A DNA stretch of 47,919 nt. Source: Bacteroidales bacterium. GTDB taxonomy: Bacteria; Bacteroidota; Bacteroidia; Bacteroidales; Marinilabiliaceae. Shown here piece by piece: positions 23,744-32,725 of this stretch. Made by a program: the position numbers and the translations under genes. The first letter of the stretch is position 1. Each line of letters begins with the position of its first letter. Under the pieces are notes generated by a model. It worked only from the letters and a program-made list of their open reading frames with translations. It ran no database searches and had not been told where the DNA came from. Where the stretch lies: contig CAAFWU010000033.1 in the NCBI GenBank assembly GCA_900766825.1, positions 1 to 47,919 on the forward strand, in the 5' to 3' direction.

Positions 23744-24887
23744 ATGAGAACAGGAGGTTTATTTAATATAGTCTTGTTCTTGAGCGCAATGTTTATATTA
23801 AGCAGTTGCACTCAAGAGACTAATTATGCCCCCACGACACATTACCAAAATAAAGAAGTTGAAGTATTCGACACTATCATAGAACCATCTGATACCATTG
23901 AAAAACAGAATATTACAGTAGCAACAAATACCAGCGATCTTCCCAACGTTTCCCTACAAGTTACCCCCACCGACTCCGCCACCATAACCCTCAAAGAAGC
24001 CACACTATCAGTCCCCATAGGAGCCGTAGACCATTCCATAACCCTAAGCATAACAAACTTAAACGATTCCGACCTTCCCCGCCTCCCCCAAGGCATGGTC
24101 AACGTAACCCGCAACGCCTCAGCCTTCCGTTTCCTCCCCCATGGAGAACACTTTACTAACGCCCCCGCCCACATAACCTAACCCGTCGACACCCTCCTCA
24201 TCCCCCAAGGCTACACACCAAAAGACATCTTCGTCTACTACTACAACGAAACCCAACACCAGTGGCAAGCCCTGCCCAAAGACACCACCAACCACATCCC
24301 CACCCAAGTCTGCGCCCTCACCACCCACTTCACTGACATGATAGCTGGCATTCTCCAAGTCCCCGAAATGCCAGAAACCCAAGGCTTTGCCCCAACATTA
24401 ATGAACAACGTCAAAGCCGCCGACCCACTTCAAGGAATAATATCAGTCCAAAGCCCCCAAGCCACACAAAGCGGAGCCGCCACCCTCGTACCCCATAGCC
24501 CTTCCCAAAGGTCGCAACCGCATGCAGCCCGACCTCGCCCTAACCTATAGCAGCGAAGCCCGCAGCAGTTGGTGCGGCTACGGATGGTCACTCCAGTTGC
24601 CCAGCATCGACATCGACACCCGCTGGGGCGTACCCAAATTCAACGAACAATACGAAACCGAAATATATCTTATTAATGGAGAGCAAACAACCCTCCAACC
24701 GCATCGATCACCCGAGAGCATAGCCCGCCAAAGCAATCATGAGTTCTACCCACGAGTAGAAAACGTCTTCTCAAAAATTGTCCGTTACGGCAACTCGCCC
24801 AAGAACTATTGGTGGGAAGTGACCACCAAAGATGGCATAGTCTGCTACTACGATTTTTATCGTTGGCATAGGTTGATGTATGATTAA
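23744..24887 (+). pseudogene. Broken SpvB/RHS-type gene: lipoprotein start, stop, frameshift, lost C-terminus
   Basis: An intact start at 23744 gives a lipoprotein signal (lipobox LSSC, about residue 22) and a beta-rich N-terminal part up to a TAA at 24179-24181, where CAA would restore the frame. The same frame stays open and protein-like to about 24487 (PVDTLLIPQGYTPKDIFVYY). From 24489 the coding continues in the next frame: YPIALPKGRNRMQPDLALTY and later DTRWGVP and FYPRVE are signatures of SpvB-like N-terminal regions of secreted RHS/Tc-type proteins. So a frameshift lies at about 24488. The protein then ends at 24887 after GIVCYYDFYRWHRL, far short of the very long proteins usual for the family. 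The C- and A-rich coding strand differs from the flanking G-rich genes. Confidence 0.85.
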
Positions 24888-24934
24888 GAAGGAATATTAG
24901 TTAAGTTATTGTGTATTAGTCTACTTTATGATTG

Positions 24935-26164
24935 CTATCTGACCCACCCATAAGCCCCGAACATAACATCCGTTCCCCTGGGTGTCAGCCTAAAGAAACC
25001 GCTACAAATCTTGCCCTCATCGTTTCGTCTCAATGGAGCCTTGGTACTCTCCTCTTGGCAGAAAGCATCCCATTGACCCTTTTCTCCGAAGCGTCCCATT
25101 TGCCAAACCACGTTGGTTCGCGAGCCAAAGTGAGGTTTGATGCCGTTGGCCACGTGACCCATACAGTGACGTATGTTAGCCTCCATACAAAGCCTAAGTT
25201 TTGGCTTGCTGTCCGCAACCGTGCCCTTTTCGAGCATGGCGTCTATGCCAAGTGGACCCACGTAGCCGCTGCCTTTGAGCACTTCGCTCACCGCTTGGCA
25301 GAGAACTTGGGCAGCCTCAGTATCCCAACCATTGCCTAGGTTATTTACAAAGGGTGCCTCAGCTTCCGCACCATGGAGCTCGCGACCAAACGTTCCATTT
25401 GCCGAACTCTCGTAGATATTGAAACCGCGATATACAGCCTGCTCCCCATCGAAATGCAGTAGAAACGACACCTCCGCCATACGCCTAAACTTGGGTTCGC
25501 ACACTACCATTCCGTCGGCTTTTATTGAGGTCGATGCATAGCGCATAGCCTCCGCAAACTCCTTAGGACCGAAGAACATAACTCCCCGACCCGATGAACT
25601 CCAAAGTCTTTTGATTACAGTGTAAATCTGGAGGCTCACGTTTTGCGCCAGTCTATACTCAACATCTTTCATCGTTGCCGTGAGTTCCGAGCCCTGACGC
25701 TCCTCCATCCAGAAGGCAGGCTCGTGACCTTTGTTCTGCAAATCCCTGATTATTTGGCAAGTTTTAGCCTCTATTGCCACCGATGTGACCCGAGACATAA
25801 GCTGGCGCTTATTCCAACTGTTCGCCTCAGTCTGCAGACCCATGAGGTTGTAGGCGGCTCGGCTGCCCCCCCAAGGAGCGAACTTTTCGCCTGCGGCAAC
25901 GGCAGCCCTTGCGGCGTCTATTGACACGAAACGAGGACATTGGCATGTGTTGCCGAACCATGTATTTAGCAAATCCTCGTCTGGCATTGCTGCCCCAGAG
26001 GGCATTATGACTCCATCGGGTGCCAATGAGGATGGGGTGTTGCATAGAAACATGACCAAGCAAGCCATGTCATGCTCCATTTTGTCGATTATTGGTGGTG
26101 GGGTATAGCTCTTGCCATCGGCTCGGATGGCCATTTCGCAAGAGGGATTGTAGAGGAAAAGCAT
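24935..26164 (-). CDS. ATP-grasp enzyme of unknown substrate
   Basis: The 409-residue protein starts MLFLYNPSCEMAI from the ATG at 26164; a GTG at 26191 is possible but less likely. No named family comes to mind, but the layout is that of ATP-grasp ligases: a lysine and glycine-rich loop (K185-RLWSSSGRG), an adenine-contact acidic residue in VVCEPKF (E223), a G-I-D-A-M segment (D308) and a metal site MEANIRH (E328, N330). The N-terminal part with YTPPPIIDKMEHDMA (20-34) is a feature I associate with an unnamed Bacteroidota family. It is transcribed alone, divergent from bamD and convergent with the broken SpvB/RHS gene. It probably forms an amide or peptide bond; the substrate is not predictable. 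Confidence 0.7.
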   Translation of the reverse strand: MLFLYNPSCEMAIRADGKSYTPPPIIDKMEHDMACLVMFLCNTPSSLAPDGVIMPSGAAMPDEDLLNTWFGNTCQCPRFVSIDAARAAVAAGEKFAPWGGSRAAYNLMGLQTEANSWNKRQLMSRVTSVAIEAKTCQIIRDLQNKGHEPAFWMEERQGSELTATMKDVEYRLAQNVSLQIYTVIKRLWSSSGRGVMFFGPKEFAEAMRYASTSIKADGMVVCEPKFRRMAEVSFLLHFDGEQAVYRGFNIYESSANGTFGRELHGAEAEAPFVNNLGNGWDTEAAQVLCQAVSEVLKGSGYVGPLGIDAMLEKGTVADSKPKLRLCMEANIRHCMGHVANGIKPHFGSRTNVVWQMGRFGEKGQWDAFCQEESTKAPLRRNDEGKICSGFFRLTPRGTDVMFGAYGWVR

Positions 26165-26220
26165 GCTAAAGCAGTTGGCTATATTGACCACTAAATTAAC
26201 TCATTTTTGGAAAATGGTGC

Positions 26221-26250
26221 TTTGATATCCAAGAATATTTAGTAATTTTG
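26221..26250 (+). promoter_or_regulatory. Promoter for bamD
   Basis: TTTG (26221-26224) and TAATTTTG (26243-26250) are separated by 18 bases. bamD starts 36 bases after the -7 element. Confidence 0.75.
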
Positions 26251-26285
26251 CACATTGCAATTCATAGAAGCAATTAGGCAACAAG

Positions 26286-27212
26286 ATGCAGAGAATAAAC
26301 CTGAGGTCGAAATTGGTGAGCCTTGCCACACTTGTGGTGAGTCTTATTTTTGTGTCGTGTGGTGAGTATCAGGCCATTCTGAAGTCACAAGACTCGGAAC
26401 TATGGTTCTCTAAGGGCATGGAATATTACGCCAAGGGTGACTATGACAAATCTGCAAACTTGTTGGGTGGTATATTAGCTCGATATGCAGGTACTTCCAA
26501 GTACGACACAATTGTAATAACTTATGCCAGTTCGCTGGTTAAGTTACGTGACTATTATACCGCAGCACATTACTATACCGACTATGTAAAGACATATCCC
26601 TCGTCGCCAAAATGCGAGGAGTGTCAGTACATGGCGGGGTATTGCTATTACAAGATGTCGCCCAAAGTCGATCTCGATCAGCAAGATAGCGAGTCGGCCA
26701 TAGAAGAACTCACCCTTTTTGTAAATCTCTATCCCGAGAACCACAAGGTGCCCGATGCCGAGCGCATGATTCAAGAGATGGAAGATAAGTTGGCTCTCAA
26801 GAGTTTCAATAGTGCAAAGCTCTACTTCGATTTGGGTAACTATATGGGCAACAATTATCAGAGTGCTGTCATTACCGCTCAGAATTGCTTAAAGAAATTT
26901 CCCGATACCAAACATCGCGAGGAGCTCTGTTTTCTTATTTTGGAAGCCAAATACATTCAGGCAGACCGTAGCACACTGCGTCGTCAGGCCGAACGATATC
27001 GCGATGCCATTGATGAATACTACTCTTTCATCAACGAGTACCCTGCAAGCAAACACAAATCCGATGCCGATAAAATCCACGAAAAGAGTGAAAAAGGTTT
27101 GGCCGAGGCCGAACGCCTAATGCCTCCCTCGCAAGACGATTTGGATTACTATCGCAACTACGGTGCCCGATTGGATGCCGAAAGAAAAAACTTGGAGAAT
27201 GCAAATGACTAA
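26286..27212 (+). CDS. bamD: Outer membrane assembly lipoprotein BamD
   Basis: BamD is the essential TPR lipoprotein of the BAM complex that folds beta-barrel proteins into the outer membrane. The 308-residue protein has a lipoprotein signal with lipobox ending at C25 (IFVSC), then TPR units from ~40 to ~260, including AKGDYDKSANLLGGIL and AAHYYTDYVKTYPSS. It is somewhat longer than E. coli BamD, as is usual in Bacteroidota. It precedes the omega subunit gene by 52 bases, an order I know from other Bacteroidales. Confidence 0.93.
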   Translation: MQRINLRSKLVSLATLVVSLIFVSCGEYQAILKSQDSELWFSKGMEYYAKGDYDKSANLLGGILARYAGTSKYDTIVITYASSLVKLRDYYTAAHYYTDYVKTYPSSPKCEECQYMAGYCYYKMSPKVDLDQQDSESAIEELTLFVNLYPENHKVPDAERMIQEMEDKLALKSFNSAKLYFDLGNYMGNNYQSAVITAQNCLKKFPDTKHREELCFLILEAKYIQADRSTLRRQAERYRDAIDEYYSFINEYPASKHKSDADKIHEKSEKGLAEAERLMPPSQDDLDYYRNYGARLDAERKNLENAND

Positions 27213-27264
27213 AATTCATTTGCATACCTCTTATCAATATTTTCCCTAATATTCACAACAAGTC

Positions 27265-27642
27265 ATGGCAGTAGATTTCAAGAAAAGCAATGCCCCTCTT
27301 AACACCATCACCCGCGACACCGTTTTGATGTCGGAGAAGACTGGCAACGTCTACGAGATGGTAAACATCATTGCAAAGCGCGCCAACCAAATAAGTGTAG
27401 AGGTTAAGGAGGAGCTTTCTAAGAAACTGCAAGAGTTCGCTTCGTACACCGACAACCTCGAGGAGGTGTTCGAGAATCGCGAGCAAATTGAAATTTCGCG
27501 CTATTACGAGAGGTTACCCAAACCCGTTAGCGTTGCTACTCAGGAGTTTATTGATGGTAAGCTCTATTTCCGTCGCCCTTCGGAAATGAACGCACGTCAT
27601 AACAACGCCGACAGCGAACTTGAACAAGATAAGAAGGCCTAA
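27265..27642 (+). CDS. rpoZ: RNA polymerase omega subunit, Bacteroidota type
   Basis: The 125-residue protein has the omega-like core: TGNVYEMVNIIAKRANQI (residues 26-43) corresponds to the region of omega that clamps the beta' C-terminus. The C-terminal part, with KPVSVATQEFIDGKLYFRRP, is the Bacteroidota-type extension. Omega aids assembly and stability of RNA polymerase. It follows bamD and probably shares its transcript. The usual next gene in Bacteroidales (coaBC) is not here. The 148 bases between its stop and the terminator hold nothing recognisable. Confidence 0.85.
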   Translation: MAVDFKKSNAPLNTITRDTVLMSEKTGNVYEMVNIIAKRANQISVEVKEELSKKLQEFASYTDNLEEVFENREQIEISRYYERLPKPVSVATQEFIDGKLYFRRPSEMNARHNNADSELEQDKKA

Positions 27643-27789
27643 ATAATATAGGGCTGGCAAGAAACCATGTGACAGTCTCCTCGACCTTAGAGTTGTGTAT
27701 CATATGGTAGTCTTTTTATTAGGCTCTCTTATGTGGCAATTGCAAGACTATTGGCGCATTTTAACCAATTAGTCCGTAAGAAAATATAA

Positions 27790-27817
27790 ACCGTGGGGCT
27801 TTGTCCCACGGTTTTTT
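27790..27817 (+). terminator. Terminator after the bamD-rpoZ unit
   Basis: The arms accgtggg (27790-27797) and cccacggt (27805-27812) pair perfectly and are followed by a run of T. Confidence 0.9.
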
Positions 27818-27833
27818 GTTATCTTTACATTTG
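27800..27833 (+). promoter_or_regulatory. Possible promoter for the cyclase-like/HD gene
   Basis: TACATTTG at 27826-27833 fits the -7 consensus. The nearest TTTG (27800-27803) lies in the terminator loop, 22 bases upstream, a slightly long spacing. The gene starts 59 bases later. Confidence 0.4.
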
Positions 27834-27892
27834 GTGCATGGCAAAATATTGCGGCACTGCAAACCACACAAACACCTACACTGAAATTCACT

Positions 27893-29296
27893 ATGGCAGA
27901 CAACAAAGAAAACGAGCAACTCTCGAACCTAAAAAAACTTGTTCAGCGCAATGCAGGACTGGACAAGCAAATAGGAGACCTGCTTGAGCAGTACAAGTCG
28001 TTGGCGTCTCGTGACGAACAATATGCTGCACTGCTTCGGGAGTACGGTTTGGAACTCGAGGCGCAAAAAGAGCGTCAGGGTGTTAGGCGATTCCGTATGG
28101 TCTCGCTCATCTATCTTGTTGTCCAAGGATTTCAAGAGCTGGTGAACAGTGGCGAGGAACAACGTCAACTGGACTTGTTGGACGAGCTCGTAATCAGTGT
28201 TTCCGACATCGCCGATAAGTACGGACTGGTCAAGGTCCCCACCATTGGAGACAATATGCTTCTCTGCGCTGGTCTTAAGCAGGAGAACAAAACCAACCCA
28301 ATCGACGCCACTTGTGCAGCCTACGAGATCAACCAGTGGATGAAGGAGTTTAAGGAACGTACTGGTGCCATTTGGGAAATTCGTATGGGCATTCATACGG
28401 GTCCTATCATTGCTCGATACTTGCCTCGCAAAAATGTTCCCTACACCGTATCGGGAGGCAATGTCCTCACGGTTTCCCGACTCGCCTGGACTGCTAATGC
28501 CAACCATATCATCCTCTCTCCCATGACCTATGAACTTATCAAAGAGTTCTTTGAGGCAGAGACCTATGGTCGCATAGCCGTGCGCTACAGTGGCATCATG
28601 GACACCTATCAACTAATTGGTGTTCGACCCGAATTGCAAGGCACCGAATATAGAGGAATATTCAACTCGCAATTTGACCTTTGCTACTCGCGTGTGCAGT
28701 TTATGGACATTCAAGAGTATGTGTTGGACATGCTGGAGGAAAAGTTGCCCAAGACGCTCTACTATCACAACGTTAAGCACACAATAGATGTCACCACAGA
28801 GGTCGAACTTATTGGCTATGCCGAGGGACTCTCGGAGCAAGACATTATGCTGCTCAAAGTGGCTGGCTTGTTTCATGACTCGGGACACATAAAGACCTAC
28901 AATGGTCACGAAGAGGTTAGTTGTGAGTATGCCGACGAAATTTTGCCACAATTCAACTATCCACAAGAGAAAATTGACACCATAAAGCGAATCATTATGG
29001 CAACCAAGTTGCCACATCAGCCCGCCGACATCCTCGAGGCTGTGATTCAGGATAGCGACCTTGACTATTTGGGTCGCAGCGACTTCATTCCTGTCTCCAA
29101 CATGCTCTATAAGGAGATGACCGAACGTGGTGCCAAGATGACCATCAACGAGTGGAACAAAATTCAAATTAAATTCATCTCAAGTCACCAGTATTACACC
29201 AATACGGCCCAGAGTTTGCGAGAGGTTAACAAACAAAGCCAGATCGAAAGACTCAAAGAGTTGGTCGAAGAGTGTGAGCGAAATGGTGAAGCCTAA
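27893..29296 (+). CDS. Class III cyclase-like domain fused to an HD phosphohydrolase domain
   Basis: The 467-residue protein has an N-terminal coiled coil (residues ~5-62), a class III nucleotidyl cyclase-like domain (~66-245) and an HD domain (~285-400). The cyclase fold is clear (TIGDN at 117-121, GIHTGPIIA at 166-174, YTVSGGNV at 184-191), but the first metal Asp is V76 in VSLIYLVVQGF, the base-binding Asp is G189 and the conserved Asn is L192; D120 and R196 remain. So it is probably not an active cyclase. The HD residues look intact: H292 (YYHNVKH), H328-D329 (LFHDSGH) and D387/D389 (QDSDLD). A nucleotide-sensing domain that controls a phosphohydrolase is a reasonable model. There are no membrane helices. 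smpB follows eight bases later. Confidence 0.85.
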   Translation: MADNKENEQLSNLKKLVQRNAGLDKQIGDLLEQYKSLASRDEQYAALLREYGLELEAQKERQGVRRFRMVSLIYLVVQGFQELVNSGEEQRQLDLLDELVISVSDIADKYGLVKVPTIGDNMLLCAGLKQENKTNPIDATCAAYEINQWMKEFKERTGAIWEIRMGIHTGPIIARYLPRKNVPYTVSGGNVLTVSRLAWTANANHIILSPMTYELIKEFFEAETYGRIAVRYSGIMDTYQLIGVRPELQGTEYRGIFNSQFDLCYSRVQFMDIQEYVLDMLEEKLPKTLYYHNVKHTIDVTTEVELIGYAEGLSEQDIMLLKVAGLFHDSGHIKTYNGHEEVSCEYADEILPQFNYPQEKIDTIKRIIMATKLPHQPADILEAVIQDSDLDYLGRSDFIPVSNMLYKEMTERGAKMTINEWNKIQIKFISSHQYYTNTAQSLREVNKQSQIERLKELVEECERNGEA

Positions 29297-29304
29297 ATCC
29301 CATT

Positions 29305-29760
29305 ATGGCCCAAGAAAAGATTCATATTAAAAATAAGAGAGCAACATTCGACTACGAAATCTTGGACAGATACGTAGCTGGCATTGAACTCTACGGAACC
29401 GAAATAAAATCACTCAGAGGCGGTCATGCCTCTTTGCCCGACTCGTTTTGCTACTTCAACAATGGCGAGTTGTGGGTCAAAGGTATGCGCATTGCCGAGT
29501 ACTTCTATGGCACCTTCAACAACCACGCTCCCGAACGCGAACGCAAGTTGTTGCTGCACCGCAAGGAGTTGAACAAACTCCAACGTAAGGTGACCGAAAG
29601 TGGTCTAACCATTGTGCCCATTGTGCTCTTTATCAACGAGAAAGGTTTGGCAAAACTCGAAATAGGTTTGGCCAAAGGTAAGAAACAGTACGACAAGCGA
29701 GAGACCCTGAAAGAGAAAGACGCTCGAAGGGATATGGACCGCGTCATAAAACGCTTCTGA
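29305..29760 (+). CDS. smpB: SsrA-binding protein SmpB
   Basis: SmpB carries tmRNA to stalled ribosomes in trans-translation. The 151-residue protein has the beta-barrel core with KNKRATFDYEILDRYVAGIE, the GTEIKSLR motif and the basic C-terminal tail (KEKDARRDMDRVIKRF) that enters the mRNA channel. Length is normal. It lies eight bases after the cyclase-like/HD gene and three bases before mltG, inside one probable transcript. No tmRNA gene is in this window. Confidence 0.97.
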   Translation: MAQEKIHIKNKRATFDYEILDRYVAGIELYGTEIKSLRGGHASLPDSFCYFNNGELWVKGMRIAEYFYGTFNNHAPERERKLLLHRKELNKLQRKVTESGLTIVPIVLFINEKGLAKLEIGLAKGKKQYDKRETLKEKDARRDMDRVIKRF

Positions 29761-29763
29761 GAC

Positions 29764-30828
29764 ATGGCGATAAAGAAAAGTGTGTCGGTCATGCGCCCCA
29801 TGCGAGCCATCATTGGTTTGGTGGTGGTATTCTTGCTGGTCATTGGCGTGGCTCTCTTCTGCTTCCGCAGATATTGGCTAAGTCCAGTTTTGGACCTCAA
29901 GGGGCAGCAGAAAGAGCATCTCTACATACCCACTGGCTCCACGTTGGACGATGTGACCAACTTGCTCAACCTCAAAGGATGGTTGGCCGACGAGGATGCC
30001 TTTAGTCTCATGGCTTCGCTTATGTCCTATGGACCCGATGTGCGCCCTGGACGCTACGCACTTCAGGCCGACATGTCGGCGCGTACCCTAGTCGCTATGC
30101 TCCGAAGCGGCAATCAGGATCCAGTCAACGTGACATTCAATGGGGTTAGGAACCTCAACAAGTTGGCGGGCATGCTTACTCGAAATCTGGAAACCGACTC
30201 AGCCAGTCTGGTGGCTCTGATGGCAGACACAGCCTTTGTGACCAGATGTGGGTTTACCCAGCCCACCTTGCCAGCCCTCTTTCTGCCAGATACCTATCAG
30301 GTTTGGTGGAACATTGACCCCGAGGATCTGATGCTAAGGTTGCGCAAAGAGTACGATAAATTCTGGACCAAGGAGCGCCTGCAAAAGGCAGACTCGCTGA
30401 AACTCTCCCCCGTGGAGGTCGCAACTTTGGCCTCTATTGTGGAGGAGGAAAGCAACGACCTTGAGGACCAAAAGATAATTGCTGGTCTCTATCTCAATCG
30501 CCTTCGCATTGGTATGCCCATGCAAGCCTGTCCCACACTCAAATTTGCCATGGGCAACTTTGCTGTCAAAAGGATTGTGAACGCCGACATGGAGATCGAC
30601 TCTCCTTATAATACATACAAACACGTTGGGCTACCACCAGGTCCCATTCGTGTGGCATCAAAACGAGGCATCGATGCGGTGCTGAACTACACACCAAACG
30701 ACTACTTGTTTATGTGCGCTCGCCCCGATGGCAGTGGCAAGCACGACTTTGCCAAGACCTTGGCTCAGCATCAGCGCAATGCCAATACTTATCATAAAGC
30801 TCTCAACAAACGCAAGATTTACCGATGA
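29764..30828 (+). CDS. mltG: Endolytic murein transglycosylase MltG
   Basis: MltG (YceG-like) cuts nascent glycan strands and sets their length. The 354-residue protein has a cytoplasmic basic start, one membrane helix at about 14-34, a LysM-like segment (~50-115), and the catalytic domain with TLASIVEEESND, in which E227 is the likely catalytic glutamate, and PYNTYKHVGLPPGPI near the end. The last four bases overlap the start of ftsE (ATGA), which suggests coupled translation of two cell-wall genes. Confidence 0.95.
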   Translation: MAIKKSVSVMRPMRAIIGLVVVFLLVIGVALFCFRRYWLSPVLDLKGQQKEHLYIPTGSTLDDVTNLLNLKGWLADEDAFSLMASLMSYGPDVRPGRYALQADMSARTLVAMLRSGNQDPVNVTFNGVRNLNKLAGMLTRNLETDSASLVALMADTAFVTRCGFTQPTLPALFLPDTYQVWWNIDPEDLMLRLRKEYDKFWTKERLQKADSLKLSPVEVATLASIVEEESNDLEDQKIIAGLYLNRLRIGMPMQACPTLKFAMGNFAVKRIVNADMEIDSPYNTYKHVGLPPGPIRVASKRGIDAVLNYTPNDYLFMCARPDGSGKHDFAKTLAQHQRNANTYHKALNKRKIYR

Positions 30829-31562
30829 CTAAGGTCAACGAATCATACACCACAGTGAACGAAGGCGGCAACATCATTGAACTTGATGGAGTCACCGTGA
30901 TGCAAGAGGACAACATAGTGCTGCGCGACGTTAACCTACAGGTTGCGGCTGGCGAATTTGTCTATGTCATTGGTCGCGTGGGCAGTGGCAAGTCCAGTCT
31001 GCTCAAGACACTCTATGCAGAGGTGCCATTTGAAGGACGAGGTGGCTTTGCCGTTGGCTACAATCTGGCCTCTCTCAAAACCTCCGATGTACCCTATCTG
31101 CGACGTCGTATGGGCATTATATTTCAAGACTTTCAGTTGCTGCCCGACCGACCTGTCTACGACAACTTGGAGTTTGTGCTCAAGGCAACTGGCTGGCGCA
31201 AAAAGGTGGATATCGACAAACGAATACGAGAGGTGCTGGCCCAAGTGGACATGATAAACAAGGGCTACAAAAAGCCACATCAGCTTTCGGGTGGCGAGCA
31301 ACAACGCATTGCCATTGCCCGAGCACTCCTCAATAGTCCCGACCTTATTTTGGCCGACGAGCCCACTGGCAACTTGGACCCCGACACCACCGACGAACTT
31401 ATGAAACTGCTTGTGCAGATAAACAAAAGTGGCAAGACGGTGCTTATGGCAACACACAACCACAACGTTTTGGCCAAGTTCCCCGCACGAACCATAATGT
31501 GCGAAAACTCGCTACTATTAGAAAAGGGCAACAGTGAATCCATCGATGTGGTCATGAATTAG
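30825..31562 (+). CDS. ftsE: Cell division ATP-binding protein FtsE
   Basis: FtsE is the ATPase of the FtsEX complex, which activates peptidoglycan hydrolases at the septum. The 245-residue protein has Walker A GRVGSGKSS (~50-58), the signature LSGGEQQR, Walker B LILADEPTGNLD, and the switch histidine in MATHNHNVL. FtsE-type features include the GIIFQDFQLLPDRPVYDNL stretch. FtsX is not adjacent and must be encoded elsewhere. The start codon overlaps the mltG stop codon. An N-terminal extension of about 16 residues precedes the usual start of the fold. Confidence 0.93.
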   Translation: MTKVNESYTTVNEGGNIIELDGVTVMQEDNIVLRDVNLQVAAGEFVYVIGRVGSGKSSLLKTLYAEVPFEGRGGFAVGYNLASLKTSDVPYLRRRMGIIFQDFQLLPDRPVYDNLEFVLKATGWRKKVDIDKRIREVLAQVDMINKGYKKPHQLSGGEQQRIAIARALLNSPDLILADEPTGNLDPDTTDELMKLLVQINKSGKTVLMATHNHNVLAKFPARTIMCENSLLLEKGNSESIDVVMN

Positions 31563-31640
31563 TTGTAGGCACCTTTTGTCCCTAACCATCAGTTTTCACC
31601 CATTAACCTAATCCCATTCTCTATCCTCTTTTACCCACCA

Positions 31641-32465
31641 ATGGCCGAGGCTATAGAATTCTTTAAATATCAGGGCGCTGGAAACGATTTTGTGATGATA
31701 GACAACATCACAGGCGGCACCCACACTCTTTCGCACGACCAAATAAGCAGGCTCTGCGACCGACGTTTTGGCATTGGAGCCGATGGGCTCATTGAGCTTC
31801 GCCCCGCCACGGAACCCGACGATGCAGCTCTGGCCTTTGTTATGGTCTATTATAATTCTGATGGCGGTCGAGCCACATTCTGCGGCAACGGAGCCCGCTG
31901 CGCTTGTGCTTTTGCGCGCCAGCTTGGTTTGGTGGAGGTCGACAAAGAGTTTGTGTTTCGAGCCGACGACGGACTGCACACAGCAGTATGCCATTCCGAT
32001 GCCAAGGCCTTGGTTGATATATCGATGCGAAACGTTGACGAAGTGGCGTGCGAACCCAATGGGGCATATGTGTTAGACACTGGCGTGCCCCACTATGTGG
32101 AGTTCGTTACCTCCGTAGACGATGTCGACATCATGGCTCGTGCCCCAAAAATTCGCTACGCAGAACGCTATGCCCCAGCAGGTGTCAACGTAAATTTTGT
32201 TTCCAAAACCTCGGCCAATAGCATCAGCATCCGCACCTACGAGCGCGGTGTAGAGGGCGAAACTTTGGCCTGCGGAACTGGCATAACGGCCTCGGCCATT
32301 GCAGCAGCCTTAAGCCAAAGCGTTCGTGGAAAAGGCGTGTGCGAAGTTCAAGCCCAAGGAGGGCAGCTTATGGTGTCATTCAACATTGTGGACGAGCATA
32401 CCGTGCGGTCGGTGAGGTTATGTGGCCCCGCAACATTCGTCTTCAAGGGGCAAGTGACAATATAA
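31641..32465 (+). CDS. dapF: Diaminopimelate epimerase
   Basis: DapF converts LL- to meso-diaminopimelate for lysine and peptidoglycan. The 274-residue protein has the YQGAGNDFVMID start and the two catalytic cysteines in place: C81 in FCGNGARC and C211 in ACGTGIT. It implies meso-DAP peptidoglycan. The usual partner dapL is not adjacent. It follows ftsE by 78 bases and has a strong terminator. Confidence 0.97.
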   Translation: MAEAIEFFKYQGAGNDFVMIDNITGGTHTLSHDQISRLCDRRFGIGADGLIELRPATEPDDAALAFVMVYYNSDGGRATFCGNGARCACAFARQLGLVEVDKEFVFRADDGLHTAVCHSDAKALVDISMRNVDEVACEPNGAYVLDTGVPHYVEFVTSVDDVDIMARAPKIRYAERYAPAGVNVNFVSKTSANSISIRTYERGVEGETLACGTGITASAIAAALSQSVRGKGVCEVQAQGGQLMVSFNIVDEHTVRSVRLCGPATFVFKGQVTI

Positions 32466-32518
32466 TGTGAAACAAATGTAGCCCCAACACAAGCAGTGTG
32501 CGCAAGGCTGAAACTTAT

Positions 32519-32548
32519 AAACCCAGAGCAAACACTCTGGGTTTCTTT
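32519..32548 (+). terminator. Terminator after dapF
   Basis: Perfect 10-base arms aaacccagag (32519-32528) and ctctgggttt (32535-32544) close a six-base loop and are followed by CTTTG, a weak T-run. Confidence 0.8.
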
Positions 32549-32658
32549 GTCTTCGTAGGAGACCGTAAATGAAATGGAGAGGCAATAAATAAACTGCCCA
32601 GATAAGTGTAATGTAATGATTTTTAACATCTATCATGGTTAAAGAAGTTCTAAATAGT

Positions 32659-32689
32659 TTTGAATTATTCTCCACAATGCTTACCTTTG
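32659..32689 (+). promoter_or_regulatory. Promoter of the rpsF-rpsR-rplI operon
   Basis: TTTG (32659-32662) and TACCTTTG (32682-32689) are exactly 19 bases apart. The leader to rpsF is about 30 bases. Confidence 0.85.
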
Positions 32690-32725
32690 CCCCCGTTTAT
32701 TAAAACAAACTACAAAATAAGTTTT

